Positions 53,421-62,598 of a stretch of 64,000 nt of DNA are shown one piece after another. The position numbers and the translations under genes were made by a program. The notes beneath the pieces are model-generated. The model was not told where the DNA came from. It saw nothing but the letters and a program-made list of their open reading frames with translations, and did not search any database. The stretch spans positions 3,348,001 through 3,412,000 of the forward strand of contig NZ_CP128170.1 in the NCBI RefSeq assembly GCF_030347395.1, in the 5' to 3' direction. This DNA is from Microbacterium sp. ET2. GTDB taxonomy: Bacteria; Actinomycetota; Actinomycetes; Actinomycetales; Microbacteriaceae. Position 1 is the stretch's first letter, and the number at the start of each line of letters is the position of its first letter.

Positions 53421-55271
53421 GTGGACGAGGCCGCTCTGACCGACACCGCCGGCGAGACCGACATCCATCTCGGCAGCTTCGCCGCCGAGCACCTGTCGCC
53501 GACCTGGCCGCAGCGGGCGCCGTGGGGCACCGCGCAGCGGCTGCGCGCCTGGCAGGCCGAGGCGCTGGACCTCTACTTCTCGCTCGACGGTCCCGACGGC
53601 CCGGGCTCCGGACCGCGCGACTTCCTCGCGGCTGCCACCCCGGGCGCCGGGAAGACGACCTTCGCGCTGCGACTGGCGACCGAGCTGCTCCGGCGGCACG
53701 TCGTCGACCGCGTGGTCGTGGTGGCCCCCACCGAGCACCTGAAGTCGCAGTGGGCCGACGCGGCGGCGCGCGTCTCGCTGCGCCTGGATCCTGCATTCAG
53801 CAATCGATTCGTCGCACCGTCCCGCCAGTACCACGGGGTCGCGGTGACGTACGCGCAGGTCGCGGTGAAACCCTCGGTGCATCAGCATCTGACCGACGCG
53901 GCGCGCACCCTCGTCATCCTCGACGAGGTCCACCACGGCGGCGACGCCCTCAGCTGGGGTGACGCGCTCAGGGAGGCCTACGGTCGGGCGACACGCAGGC
54001 TGCTGCTGTCGGGGACCCCTTTCCGCAGCGACACCGCACCCATTCCCTTCGTGGAGTACCACCCCGACGACAAGGGCATCAGGATCTCCCGGACCGACTA
54101 CGCCTACGGCTATCGGCGGGCGCTGGAGGACGGGGTCGTGCGCCCTGTCATCTTCCTCGTCTACGCCGGGCAGATGCGGTGGCGGACCAAGACGGGCGAT
54201 GAGATGGAGGCCCAGCTCGGTCAGGACAACACCAAGGACATCACCTCGCAGGCGTGGCGCACGGCGCTCGACCCCGAGGGCGACTGGATCCCCGCCGTGC
54301 TCCGGTCCGCCGATCGCCGCCTGAGCGAAGTGCGCGAGCAGGTGCCCGATGCCGGCGGTCTCGTGATCGCGACCGACCAGACCGCGGCGCGGGCGTACGC
54401 CGCGATCCTCGAGGGGATCAGCGGCGAGCGACCCACCGTGGTGCTCTCCGACGAGGCGGAGGCGTCGTCGCGGATCGAGTCGTTCTCGGCAGGGACGTCG
54501 CGATGGATGGTCGCGGTACGGATGGTGTCCGAAGGCGTCGACGTTCCTCGCCTGGCCGTGGGTGTCTACGCCACCTCGGCATCCACCCCGCTGTTCTTCG
54601 CCCAGGCGATCGGACGATTCGTGCGGGCTCGGCGTCGCGGCGAGACCGCGAGTGTGTTCCTCCCGAACGTCCCGCAGCTGCTGGCGCTCGCTCACGAGCT
54701 CGAGCGTCAGCGCGATCACGCCCTTGACCGAGACAGCGACGGCGATGACGAGTGGAACGCCGAAGAAGATCTGATGGACGCCGCGGAACGCCAGGAGAAG
54801 GCCTCCGACGCGCTGACGCAGGAGTTCACCTTCCAGGCGCTCGGATCGGCCGCTCATTTCGACCGGGTCATGTTCGACGGCCGGGAGTTCGGTCAGCTCG
54901 CCGTCCCCGGAACGCCGGAGGAGGAGGAGTTCCTCGGGCTCCCGGGTCTCCTCGAACCCGAGCACGTCCACGAGCTTCTGCTGCAGCGTCAGGCGCGCCA
55001 GAGCCGTCACCGCAAGGTTCGCGAAGCAGCCGCCACCACCGCATCCGAATCCCCGGCGCCCGCGCCGCCCGCGGCCCTTCACCGCACCCTGAAGGAACAG
55101 CGGCAGCTCCTCAACAGCCTGGTGGGGCTCTACGCCCGGCAGAGCGGCGAGCCGCACGGTGCCGTCCACGCCGAGCTCCGGCGCATCTGCGGCGGCCCTG
55201 CGGTCTCGCACGCCACGGTGGCGCAGCTGCAGGCGCGGATCGACGTACTGCGCGCCCGCGTCCGGTCCTGA
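53421..55271 (+). CDS. DEAD/DEAH box helicase (superfamily 2)
   Basis: A 616-residue SF2 helicase. Motifs in order are Walker A TPGAGKTTFALR, Walker B DEVHHGGD, motif III LSGTPFRSD, and motif VI QAIGRFVRARRRGE; a charged C-terminal domain follows with a coiled-coil-like Gln/Arg stretch. The frame opens at 53244, but GTG 53421 is preceded by AAGGGGGG and gives the conserved N-terminus (DEAALTDTAG...LRAWQAEALDLY). Related proteins in Microbacteriaceae have no proven role; repair or RNA work is possible. Confidence 0.9.
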   Translation: MDEAALTDTAGETDIHLGSFAAEHLSPTWPQRAPWGTAQRLRAWQAEALDLYFSLDGPDGPGSGPRDFLAAATPGAGKTTFALRLATELLRRHVVDRVVVVAPTEHLKSQWADAAARVSLRLDPAFSNRFVAPSRQYHGVAVTYAQVAVKPSVHQHLTDAARTLVILDEVHHGGDALSWGDALREAYGRATRRLLLSGTPFRSDTAPIPFVEYHPDDKGIRISRTDYAYGYRRALEDGVVRPVIFLVYAGQMRWRTKTGDEMEAQLGQDNTKDITSQAWRTALDPEGDWIPAVLRSADRRLSEVREQVPDAGGLVIATDQTAARAYAAILEGISGERPTVVLSDEAEASSRIESFSAGTSRWMVAVRMVSEGVDVPRLAVGVYATSASTPLFFAQAIGRFVRARRRGETASVFLPNVPQLLALAHELERQRDHALDRDSDGDDEWNAEEDLMDAAERQEKASDALTQEFTFQALGSAAHFDRVMFDGREFGQLAVPGTPEEEEFLGLPGLLEPEHVHELLLQRQARQSRHRKVREAAATTASESPAPAPPAALHRTLKEQRQLLNSLVGLYARQSGEPHGAVHAELRRICGGPAVSHATVAQLQARIDVLRARVRS

Positions 55272-55387
55272 GCGGGTGCCGGTTCGGTCGTCCGAAATGC
55301 TGGCAATCCGCGTCCCGGTGAGAGTTCGGGCGGCGCCGGTGGCTAGCGTGGAGATGCTTCCGCCCCCTGAAACGAGGTCGATTCCGC

Positions 55388-56492
55388 GTGCCCGTCGACG
55401 CCCCAGTCTCCCCGCCTCCGATCAACGCCCGCGACCGTCGCCGTTGGGCGCAGTACCTCGTCGACGAACGCGCCGAGGCGCGCGTCTACCGCGAGGCTCG
55501 CCGGCCGTCGTGAGGGGGAGGAGCGCGACATCCTCCTCGCTCTCGCCGAGGCGGAGGGGCGGCATGAGGCCCACTGGCTGGAGATGCTCGGCGGTGAGCC
55601 CGACCGGCTGCCACGCCCAGATCTGCGCACGCGCGTGCTCGCACTGCTGGCACGGCGCTTCGGCTCGATCTTCGTCCTCGCCCTCGCCCAGCGCGCCGAG
55701 GCACGATCGCCCTACGAGGCCGAACCCTTCGCCTCGCCCTCGATGGCGGCCGACGAACGCATCCATCAGGAGGTCGTGCGGGGTCTTGCAGCCCGGGGCC
55801 GTCGACGTCTGTCGGGATCGTTCCGCGCCGCCGTGTTCGGCGCCAACGATGGACTCGTCTCCAACATGGCCCTGGTCATGGGGATCGGCGCCACCGGTGT
55901 GGCGCCCTCGTTCGTCCTCTTCAGCGGGGTTGCAGGACTGCTGGCGGGTGCGCTGTCGATGGGCGCGGGGGAGTTCGTCTCGGTGCGCTCGCAGCGCGAG
56001 CTACTCGCGGCCACCGAGCCGAACAACGACGCTGACCACGTCCTCCCCGACCTCGAACTGGACGCCAACGAGCTGGCGCTGGTCTACCGCACTCGGGGGA
56101 TGTCCGAGGCCGATGCCGCCACCAGAGCGCGATCGGTCGTCGGCGCAGCGCGCGAAGCCGATCGGAGTATCCCCTTCCGGCTGGCCGACGAGTACTCCGA
56201 AGCGCACGATGTCATCGGTCGCGACTGGGGTGCGGCGCTGTCGAGCTTCCTCTTCTTCGCCTCGGGTGCGGTCATCCCCCTCCTGCCGTGGATGCTCGGG
56301 CTGTCGGGGACGGTCGCCATGGTTGCGGCGCTGGTCCTCGTCGGCATCGCGCTCCTGGCCACGGGAGCGATGGTCGGACTGCTCTCGGGCGGTCCGCCGT
56401 TACGCCGCGCACTGCGACAGCTCGCGATCGGCTACGCGGCCGCGGCGGTCACATATGTGCTCGGACTCGCTTTCGGCGTCGCCGTGGCATGA
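55388..56492 (+). pseudogene. MbfA-like ferritin-VIT iron/manganese transporter, broken by a +1 frameshift
   Basis: A two-part protein. Residues 1-110 form a ferritin/rubrerythrin-like four-helix domain (YLVDERAEARVYRE; EAEGRHEAHWLEML with metal ligands), and the rest is a CCC1/VIT membrane domain (FGANDGLVSNMALVMG and SMGAGEFVSVRSQREL). From GTG 55388 the frame stops at 55511. Deleting one G at 55495-55496 (GAGGCTC) lets it continue to 56492 as a 367-residue protein. The membrane part alone, from 55584, would lack the ferritin domain. Sequence error is the likeliest cause. Confidence 0.87.
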
Positions 56493-56502
56493 CGGGCGGA
56501 AC

Positions 56503-56534
56503 AGAAAAACCCCCGGCCGGCCGGGGGTTTTTCT
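56503..56534. terminator. bidirectional terminator after the ferritin-VIT gene and tRNA-Leu
   Basis: A perfect 32-base palindrome: AGAAAAACCCCCGGCC followed by its complement ending GGGTTTTTCT. The U-rich flanks on both strands make it a good intrinsic terminator for the + strand transporter gene and for the tRNA on the minus strand. Confidence 0.9.
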
Positions 56535-56539
56535 TCCTG

Positions 56540-56624
56540 TGCGCGAGGGGGGACTTGAACCCCCACGCCCTATACGGGCACTAGCACCTCAAGCTAGCGC
56601 GTCTACCTATTCCGCCACCCGCGC
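56540..56624 (-). tRNA. tRNA-Leu, anticodon GAG
   Basis: An 85-base class II tRNA. The acceptor stem is GCGCGGG/CUCGCGC (one G-U pair) with discriminator A. The anticodon stem CTAGC/GCTAG holds loop UUGAGGU, giving anticodon GAG, which reads CUC and CUU. A long variable arm (GCCC/GGGC) and a T arm with GGTTCAAGTCC are present. CCA is not encoded. Confidence 0.97.
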
Positions 56625-56755
56625 ATGGGTGTTTCGGTCGTGCAACCGAGGATCGACACTATCACGTCCGCGGGGTCGCTCGTGCGCACGGGCGGCGGGG
56701 TGTCAACCGCGACGCGCGTCGGATCGGCCCGCGATTCGCCGACACCACGGACGGG

Positions 56756-56761
56756 TAGGTT
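56756..56761 (+). promoter_or_regulatory. -10-like box for leaderless M20 peptidase gene
   Basis: TAGGTT ends 7 bases before ATG 56769, which has no ribosome site. Confidence 0.5.
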
Positions 56762-56768
56762 AGTCCGC

Positions 56769-58070
56769 ATGTCGACGCCCGGATCCGATCTCCCCGAAGC
56801 CGCCCGCATCGCTCAGGACCTCATCCGGTTCGACACCACCAACTTCGGAGGCGGTCGATCCCACGGCGAGCGCGAAGCTGCCGAGTACGTCGGTGCCTTC
56901 CTGCAGTCGCTGGGACTGGAGCCGGAGTACTACGAACCCATCGCTCGGCGCACCAACGTGATGGCCCGCGTGCCGGGCCGCAACCCCGATCGACCGGCCC
57001 TCGTCCTGCACGGCCACCTCGATGTCGTTCCCGCCGTGGCGGAGGATTGGAGCGTCGACCCGTTCGGCGGCGACGTGCGCGACGGCATGCTCTGGGGTCG
57101 CGGAGCGGTCGACATGAAGGACATGGATGCGATGATCCTCGCCTCCGTCGCCGACATGCTCCGGTCGGGGGAGAGGCCGGACCGCGACCTCGTCCTGGTG
57201 TTCTTCGCCGACGAGGAGAACGGCGGCATCGAAGGGTCCCAGCTCGTGGTCCGCGACCGTCCCGAGTGGTTCGCCGGCGCGACGGAGGCCATCAGCGAGG
57301 TCGGCGGCTACTCCATCAGCGTTGCGGACCGTCGCGCGTACCTGTTGCAGGTGGGGGAGAAGGCGCTCGTCTGGATCCGGCTCGTGGCGCGGGGGCGGGC
57401 CGCCCACGGCAGCAGCTTCCACCCCGACAACGCCGTCACCCGCCTCGCCGAAGCGGTGGCCGCCCTCGGTCGCACCGCGTGGCCGGTGACGCTGACCGAC
57501 ACGACGACGCAGCTCGTGGCCGCCCTGGGTGAGCTCTCCGGCCGCGCCGGCGACGACCCCGACGAACTCGCCGCCGAGGCCGGCCCCGCAGCGGGTTTTC
57601 TCCGCGCGACGCTGCGGACGACCACCAACCCGACCGGGTTGACCGCGGGATACAAGCACAACGTCATCCCCGATCGCGCGGAGGCGCTCATCGACGTCCG
57701 TGTCCTCCCGGGCACCGAAGATGCCGCTCTGAACGACATCCGCCGCATCATCGGCGACGACGTCGAGGTAGAGGTGGTGCACCGCGACATCGGACTCGAG
57801 GTGCCCTTCGCAGGCGACCTCGTCGATGCGATGGTGCGAGCGCTGGGTGTGCACGATCCGGGAACCCCCGTCATCCCGTACCTCATGGGCGGCGGTACCG
57901 ACAACAAGGCCCTGGCGGAGCTCGGAATCGCGGGGTACGGATTCGCACCGCTGCGCCTCCCCGCCGATCTGGACTTCACCGGCATGTTCCACGGCGTCGA
58001 CGAGCGGGTGCCGATCGCGGCGCTCGAGTTCGGTCAGCGAGTGCTCACCGACCTGCTGCGCACCTGCTGA
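56769..58070 (+). CDS. M20 family metallopeptidase
   Basis: A 433-residue zinc-dependent peptidase or deacylase. Metal and catalytic motifs are [25 protein letters not shown] and FFADEENGG, with [13 protein letters not shown] near the end. The frame is open upstream through the tRNA region to 56625, but the ATG at 56769 gives the normal N-terminus and follows a -10-like box. Dipeptidase or N-acyl amino acid hydrolase activity is likely; the substrate is unknown. Confidence 0.93.
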   Translation: MSTPGSDLPEAARIAQDLIRFDTTNFGGGRSHGEREAAEYVGAFLQSLGLEPEYYEPIARRTNVMARVPGRNPDRPALVLHGHLDVVPAVAEDWSVDPFGGDVRDGMLWGRGAVDMKDMDAMILASVADMLRSGERPDRDLVLVFFADEENGGIEGSQLVVRDRPEWFAGATEAISEVGGYSISVADRRAYLLQVGEKALVWIRLVARGRAAHGSSFHPDNAVTRLAEAVAALGRTAWPVTLTDTTTQLVAALGELSGRAGDDPDELAAEAGPAAGFLRATLRTTTNPTGLTAGYKHNVIPDRAEALIDVRVLPGTEDAALNDIRRIIGDDVEVEVVHRDIGLEVPFAGDLVDAMVRALGVHDPGTPVIPYLMGGGTDNKALAELGIAGYGFAPLRLPADLDFTGMFHGVDERVPIAALEFGQRVLTDLLRTC

Positions 58071-58110
58071 CGCGGCGTCGCCACTCCTCCCCGTTCACCG
58101 AAAGGCGCAC

Positions 58111-58941
58111 ATGCAGCTCATCGAGGCGATCTTCCTCGGCATCGTCCAGGGCCTCACCGAATTCCTCCCGGTCTCCTCCAGCGCGCACCTGCGCATCGTG
58201 GGGGAGTTCCTGCCGTCGGCGGAGGATCCCGGCGCGACCTTCACCGCGATCACCCAGATCGGCACCGAAGCGGCGGTCCTGCTGTACTTCTGGAAGACCA
58301 TCGTCCGGATCATCTCGCGGTGGGCGCAGTCACTGGCGGGGCGGGTGCCCAGAAACGATCCCGATGCCCGCATGGGGTGGCTGATCATCATCGGCACCAT
58401 CCCGATCGGCGTCCTCGGGTTCCTGCTGCAGGATGTCATCCGCGACACGTTCCGCAACCTCTGGCTCGTGGCGATCGTGCTCATCGTCTTCGGACTGCTC
58501 CTCGGCGCCGCAGACCGCTGGGGCGCGCGTCGGCGCGAGCTGAGCGACCTGACCTATCCGCACGGCCTCGCCCTCGGCTTCGCCCAGGCGCTCGCCCTCG
58601 TTCCCGGTGTGTCGCGCTCGGGTGCGACCACCACGCTCGGCCTCGCCCTCGGCTACACCCGCCCCGCCGCTGCCGAGTACGCCTTCCTGCTCGCCGTGCC
58701 CGCCGTGTTCGGCAGCGGGTTCTACGAGCTGCTGCAGAGCTTCGAAGAGCCCGGTGGGCCGTACAGCCAGCTCGACACGGCGGCGGCGACGGTCGTGGCC
58801 TTCGGTGTCGGCCTCGCGGTCATCGCGTTCCTGATGCGCTACCTCCAGCGCGGCAGCTTCCTGCCGTTCGTCATCTACCGATTGGCGCTGGGCGTGCTGC
58901 TCATCGTGCTGCTGTCGGTGGGGGTTCTCCAGCCCTACTGA
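58111..58941 (+). CDS. uppP: undecaprenyl-diphosphatase UppP (BacA)
   Basis: Membrane enzyme that removes a phosphate from undecaprenyl diphosphate to recycle the cell-wall lipid carrier; can confer bacitracin tolerance. The 276-residue protein has the motif [15 protein letters not shown] near the N-terminus and [14 protein letters not shown] later, with about eight membrane segments. ATG 58111 has GAAAGG 5 bases upstream. The open frame above it belongs to the M20 gene region. Confidence 0.97.
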   Translation: MQLIEAIFLGIVQGLTEFLPVSSSAHLRIVGEFLPSAEDPGATFTAITQIGTEAAVLLYFWKTIVRIISRWAQSLAGRVPRNDPDARMGWLIIIGTIPIGVLGFLLQDVIRDTFRNLWLVAIVLIVFGLLLGAADRWGARRRELSDLTYPHGLALGFAQALALVPGVSRSGATTTLGLALGYTRPAAAEYAFLLAVPAVFGSGFYELLQSFEEPGGPYSQLDTAAATVVAFGVGLAVIAFLMRYLQRGSFLPFVIYRLALGVLLIVLLSVGVLQPY

Positions 58942-58960
58942 TCGAGAACGTCGGGGTCGG

Positions 58961-59827
58961 TCAGGACCGACGGGGGTCGTCCCGCCCGGGCTTGGTCGGA
59001 CCGTCGCCGCGGCGACGCAGGTAACGCTCGAACTCCTGGGCGATGGCGTCGCCGGAGGCTTCGGGCGAATCCCACGTGTCGCGGGTCCGCTCGAGCTGGC
59101 GGATGTACTCGGTCATCTCCTCGTCGTCCGCGGCAGCGGCGTCGATCGACGCCTCCCACGCCGCTGCCTCGGTGGACAGGTCGCCGCGCGGCACCTGCGC
59201 GCCGGTGAGGTCCTCGAGGCGATCCAGCAGCGCCAGTGTCGCCTTCGGCGATGGGGTGTGTCCCGCGACGTAGTGGGGCACGCTGGCCCAGAGGCTCGCC
59301 GTGGGGATGCCGGCGGCCTCGGCTGAGTGCGCGAGCACGCTGAGGATGCCGACCGGCCCCTCGTACGTGCTCTTCTCCAGGTCGAGGGACTGACGCAGCT
59401 GGTCGTTGTCGCTGCCGGCGAACACCGAGATCGGACGGGTGTGCGGGACATCCGACATCATCGAGCCGAGGGCGACGAAGCCGGTGATGTCCTCGCGGAG
59501 GGCCGCGTCGATGATCTCGGAGGCGAATGCCTGCCAGGCACGCGCCGGCTCGACGCCGGTGAGGAGCCACAGCTGCGTACCGCGGGTCTGGCGGATCGGT
59601 CGGAGCAGAGTCGTCTCCGGCCAGGAGAGGTTCCGCCGTCCTTCGCCGTCGATCGAGACCTGGGGCCGGGTGTACTGATAGTCGAAGTACAGCTCCGGGT
59701 CGACGGAGAAGACCGGTTCATAGCCGTCCGTCCCGCGGATCTGCGCCAGAGCCGACGACGCGGCCTCTCCCGCGTCGTTCCAGCCGTCGAACGCCGCGAC
59801 GATCACCCTGCGTCCCAGACCCTCCAC
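58961..59827 (-). CDS. PAC2 family protein
   Basis: A 288-residue protein of the PAC2 (proteasome assembly chaperone-like) family, broadly conserved in actinobacteria. VIVAAFDGWNDAGEAAS at the N-terminus and ASLWASVPHYVAGHTPSPKA are typical, and a helical tail (EEMTEYIRQLERTRDTW) follows. The GTG at 59827 has GGGAGG upstream; the frame above it to 59962 lies over the HAD gene start. The role is uncertain; a direct link to the proteasome in bacteria is not proven. Confidence 0.9.
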   Translation of the reverse strand: MEGLGRRVIVAAFDGWNDAGEAASSALAQIRGTDGYEPVFSVDPELYFDYQYTRPQVSIDGEGRRNLSWPETTLLRPIRQTRGTQLWLLTGVEPARAWQAFASEIIDAALREDITGFVALGSMMSDVPHTRPISVFAGSDNDQLRQSLDLEKSTYEGPVGILSVLAHSAEAAGIPTASLWASVPHYVAGHTPSPKATLALLDRLEDLTGAQVPRGDLSTEAAAWEASIDAAAADDEEMTEYIRQLERTRDTWDSPEASGDAIAQEFERYLRRRGDGPTKPGRDDPRRS

Positions 59828-59901
59828 AGGACCTCCCTCGGCCCGCCGGCGCGGGCTGCTACCCAGGATAGGCGTCGCGCGGGTCGGACGGGGGCGCCGG
59901 G

Positions 59902-59907
59902 TAGCCT
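59902..59907 (+). promoter_or_regulatory. -10-like box for leaderless HAD phosphatase gene
   Basis: TAGCCT, 6-base spacer TGACCG, then GTG 59914. Confidence 0.5.
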
Positions 59908-59913
59908 TGACCG

Positions 59914-60600
59914 GTGCAATCCCCCTCTCTCGCCGCCGTCCTGTGGGACATGGACGGCACACTTGTCGACACCGAGCCCTACTGGATGGCCGCAGAGACT
60001 CCGCTGGTCGAAGGCTTCGGCGGGACCTGGTCCCACGAGCAGGCGCTGAGCCTGGTGGGTCTGGGACTGGAGGATTCGGCGCGCATCTTCCAGAACGCCG
60101 GCGTGAGGATGGGGATCGGCGAGATCATCGACCACCTCACCGACGAGGTCATGCGACAGCTCGCCGTCACCGGCGTGCCGTTCCGCCCCGGCGCCAGGGA
60201 ACTGCTGCGCGATCTGAGGGACAGCGGCGTCAAGACGGCGCTGGTGACGATGTCCATGCGCAGGATGGCGACCACCGTGGTCGACCTCATCGACTTCGAG
60301 GCGTTCGACGTCGTCATCGCCGGTGACGATGCGACCCGCCCCAAGCCGTTCCCCGATCCGTACCTGCAGGCCTGCGACCTCCTCGGCGTCGCACCGTCGG
60401 ACACCGTCGCGATCGAGGATTCGCCCAACGGACTGCGCTCCGCCGTCGCATCGGGAGCGTCCGTGATCGGAGTGCCGCTGATGGTCTCCCTCGCCGGGGC
60501 GGGCGCGCACGCGATCTGGGAGAGCCTGGAGGGGCGCACCACGGCGGACCTGCAGGCGTTCCACGCTGCCCGCATCGCCCGCGAGGGGGCCCGCGCGTGA
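59914..60600 (+). CDS. HAD family hydrolase (phosphoglycolate/sugar-phosphatase-like)
   Basis: A 228-residue HAD subfamily IA phosphatase. Motif I is WDMDGTLVDTEP, motif II LVTMSM, motif III RPKPFPDPY, and motif IV IEDSPNGLRSA. The small cap domain is of the beta-phosphoglucomutase kind. Substrate unknown. Overlaps trmI by 4 bases (GTGA) and likely shares its transcript. Confidence 0.92.
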   Translation: MQSPSLAAVLWDMDGTLVDTEPYWMAAETPLVEGFGGTWSHEQALSLVGLGLEDSARIFQNAGVRMGIGEIIDHLTDEVMRQLAVTGVPFRPGARELLRDLRDSGVKTALVTMSMRRMATTVVDLIDFEAFDVVIAGDDATRPKPFPDPYLQACDLLGVAPSDTVAIEDSPNGLRSAVASGASVIGVPLMVSLAGAGAHAIWESLEGRTTADLQAFHAARIAREGARA

Positions 60601-61586
60601 GCGGCCGGTGGAGCGGACCGTTCCGCGTGGGCGAGAGGGTGCAGCTGACCGGGCCCAAGGGACGACTGCACACCGTCACCCTCCGCGAGGACGGAGAGCT
60701 GCACACGCACCACGGCGTCCTCGCCCATCGCGACATCATCGGCATCCCCGACGGATCCGTGGTCGTCGGCAGCGGCGGGCACGAATACCTCGCTCTGCGG
60801 CCGCTGCTGCGTGATTTCGTCATGTCCATGCCGCGCGGCGCGGCGATCGTCTACCCGAAGGACGCCGCGCAGATCGTCGCGGACGCCGACATCTTCCCCG
60901 GTGCCACCGTCGTCGAGGCCGGCGTCGGCTCGGGCGCGCTGGCGCTGTGGCTCCTGCGCGCGATCGGCCCGGAGGGACGGCTCGTCTCCTTCGAACGCCG
61001 GGAGGACTTCGCCGAGGTCGCGCGTGCGAACGTCGCGACCTTCCTCGGTGAGGAGCCGCCCGCGTGGCAGGTGGTCGTGGGCGATCTCATCGATGAGCTC
61101 CCGCAGACCCTGGAGGACGGCACGGTCGACCGTGTCGTCCTCGACATGCTCGCGCCATGGGACTGCATCGACGTGGTGGCCGATGCACTCGTCCCCGGCG
61201 GCGTCGTCATCTGCTACGTCGCCACCGCCACGCAGCTGAGCCGGGTGGCGGAGTACATCCGCGGCACCGGACTGTTCACCGACCCGGAGGCCAACGAGAC
61301 GATGGTGCGCGGCTGGCACGTGGAGGGGCTCGCCGTGCGCCCCGATCACCGCATGGTCGCTCACACCGGCTTCCTGCTCACCGCCCGCCGCCTGGCGCCG
61401 GGTGCCGTGCTCCCTGAGCGCAAGCGTCGTGCGTCGAAGTCGAGCTACGGCGACGAAGACGTCGAGCTGTGGACCCCGGGCGCGGTCGGCGACCGCGAGA
61501 TCACCGACAAGAATCTGCGCAAACGCGTCCGCGAGGCACAGCGTGCGGCTGATGCCCGCACAGGGGGCGCCCAGGGGTCCGCCTAA
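60597..61586 (+). CDS. trmI: tRNA (adenine-58-N1)-methyltransferase TrmI
   Basis: Methylates A58 in the T loop of tRNA. The 329-residue protein has an N-terminal small barrel (GRLHTVTLREDGELHTHHG) and a Rossmann domain with the SAM motif VEAGVGSGALALWLL. FERREDFAEVARANV and VVLDMLAPWDC follow. GTG start overlapping the HAD gene. In many actinobacteria the Mpa/ARC, Dop and Pup genes follow; here a FKBP gene follows 9 bases after the stop. Confidence 0.94.
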   Translation: MSGRWSGPFRVGERVQLTGPKGRLHTVTLREDGELHTHHGVLAHRDIIGIPDGSVVVGSGGHEYLALRPLLRDFVMSMPRGAAIVYPKDAAQIVADADIFPGATVVEAGVGSGALALWLLRAIGPEGRLVSFERREDFAEVARANVATFLGEEPPAWQVVVGDLIDELPQTLEDGTVDRVVLDMLAPWDCIDVVADALVPGGVVICYVATATQLSRVAEYIRGTGLFTDPEANETMVRGWHVEGLAVRPDHRMVAHTGFLLTARRLAPGAVLPERKRRASKSSYGDEDVELWTPGAVGDREITDKNLRKRVREAQRAADARTGGAQGSA

Positions 61587-61589
61587 ACT
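61584..61589 (+). promoter_or_regulatory. -10-like box for leaderless FKBP gene
   Basis: TAAACT, 6-base spacer AGCCGG, then GTG 61596. The box spans the end of trmI. Confidence 0.5.
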
Positions 61590-61595
61590 AGCCGG

Positions 61596-62551
61596 GTGCG
61601 AAAACTCCCCGCTCTGCTCGCCGTCGTCGGCCTGTCCGCGCTGACCCTGGTCGGATGCACCAGCGTCCCGGCTGCGGGATGCGACCGGCCCGCGTCATCC
61701 GGATCCTCTCTCGACTCCCTCGTCACTGTCGACGGTGACCGGGGAAGTGCCCCCGATGTGGGCTCTACACGCCCTTCCAGGTCCGCTCGACCTCCCACGC
61801 CGACCTCGAGGCCGGTGACGGAACGGCGCTGACCACCACGGAGCAGGCGGCGCTGCTCGATGTGACGATCGTCAGCGGCGAGACCGGCGAGGTGCTCATC
61901 CAGACCCCCTACGACGACGACATCGCCCGCGTGGCGCCGATGTCGCAGTGGTACACCCCGATCCCGGCTCTGGAGGGCGCGCTGGAATGCGCGACGGAGG
62001 GGTCGCGCGTGGTCGTCGGCCTCGCGCCCGGCGACATCCTGCCCGAAGCGGCGGCCAGCATCGGATTGGCCGAGGACGAGTCTGCCGTCGCCGTCGTCGA
62101 CGTGCGCAAGGCGTACCTTCCCCGGGCTGCGGGGGCGATGCAGTTCAACGCCGGTTTCAACCTTCCCTCCGTCGTGCGCGCCGCCGACGGCACGCCCGGC
62201 GTGATCGTCCCGGATGCCGCTGCTCCCAGCGACCTCGTCGTGGAGACCCTCATCCGCGGTGACGGCCCCGAGGTGACCGGCGACGTCCCGGTGCGCGTCG
62301 CCTACACCGGCGTGCTGTGGGACGACAAGACGGTGTTCGATTCGTCGTGGGGGCAGGCGCCGGTGTCGTTCGAGCTCGGAGACGTCGTCCCCGGTTTCGC
62401 GGCGGGCCTGGAGGGCCAGACGGTCGGATCCCAGGTGATGATCGTCGTACCGCCGGATCAGGGGTACGGCGATGCGGGTCAGGGGAGCATCCCCGGTGGG
62501 GCGACCCTGGTGTTCGTCGTCGACATCCTCGGAGTCGACGAGATCTCCTGA
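61596..62551 (+). pseudogene. FKBP-type peptidyl-prolyl isomerase lipoprotein, broken by a -1 frameshift
   Basis: Surface lipoprotein folding factor. The signal peptide ends in a lipobox LVGC near residue 21. The first frame reads to SLVTVDGDRGSAPDV and then becomes Arg/Pro-rich nonsense ending at 61832. The true continuation, LYTPFQVRSTSHADLEAGDG, is in the next frame and runs to 62551. A base is missing at about 61756-61760 (GATGTGGGCTC). The repaired product is 318 residues: a degenerate FKBP-like N half and a C-terminal FKBP domain (VRVAYTGVLWDD, VVPGFAAGLEGQTVGSQ). Confidence 0.87.
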
Positions 62552-62586
62552 TCTCCGCGCCTTCCGGATCTTCGCCTTTCCCGGCC

Positions 62587-62592
62587 TAGGAT
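62587..62592 (+). promoter_or_regulatory. -10-like box for leaderless pafB
   Basis: TAGGAT, 6-base spacer GAGGGG, then GTG 62599. The G-rich spacer is adjacent to the start and too close to act as a usual ribosome site. Confidence 0.5.
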
Positions 62593-62598
62593 GAGGGG

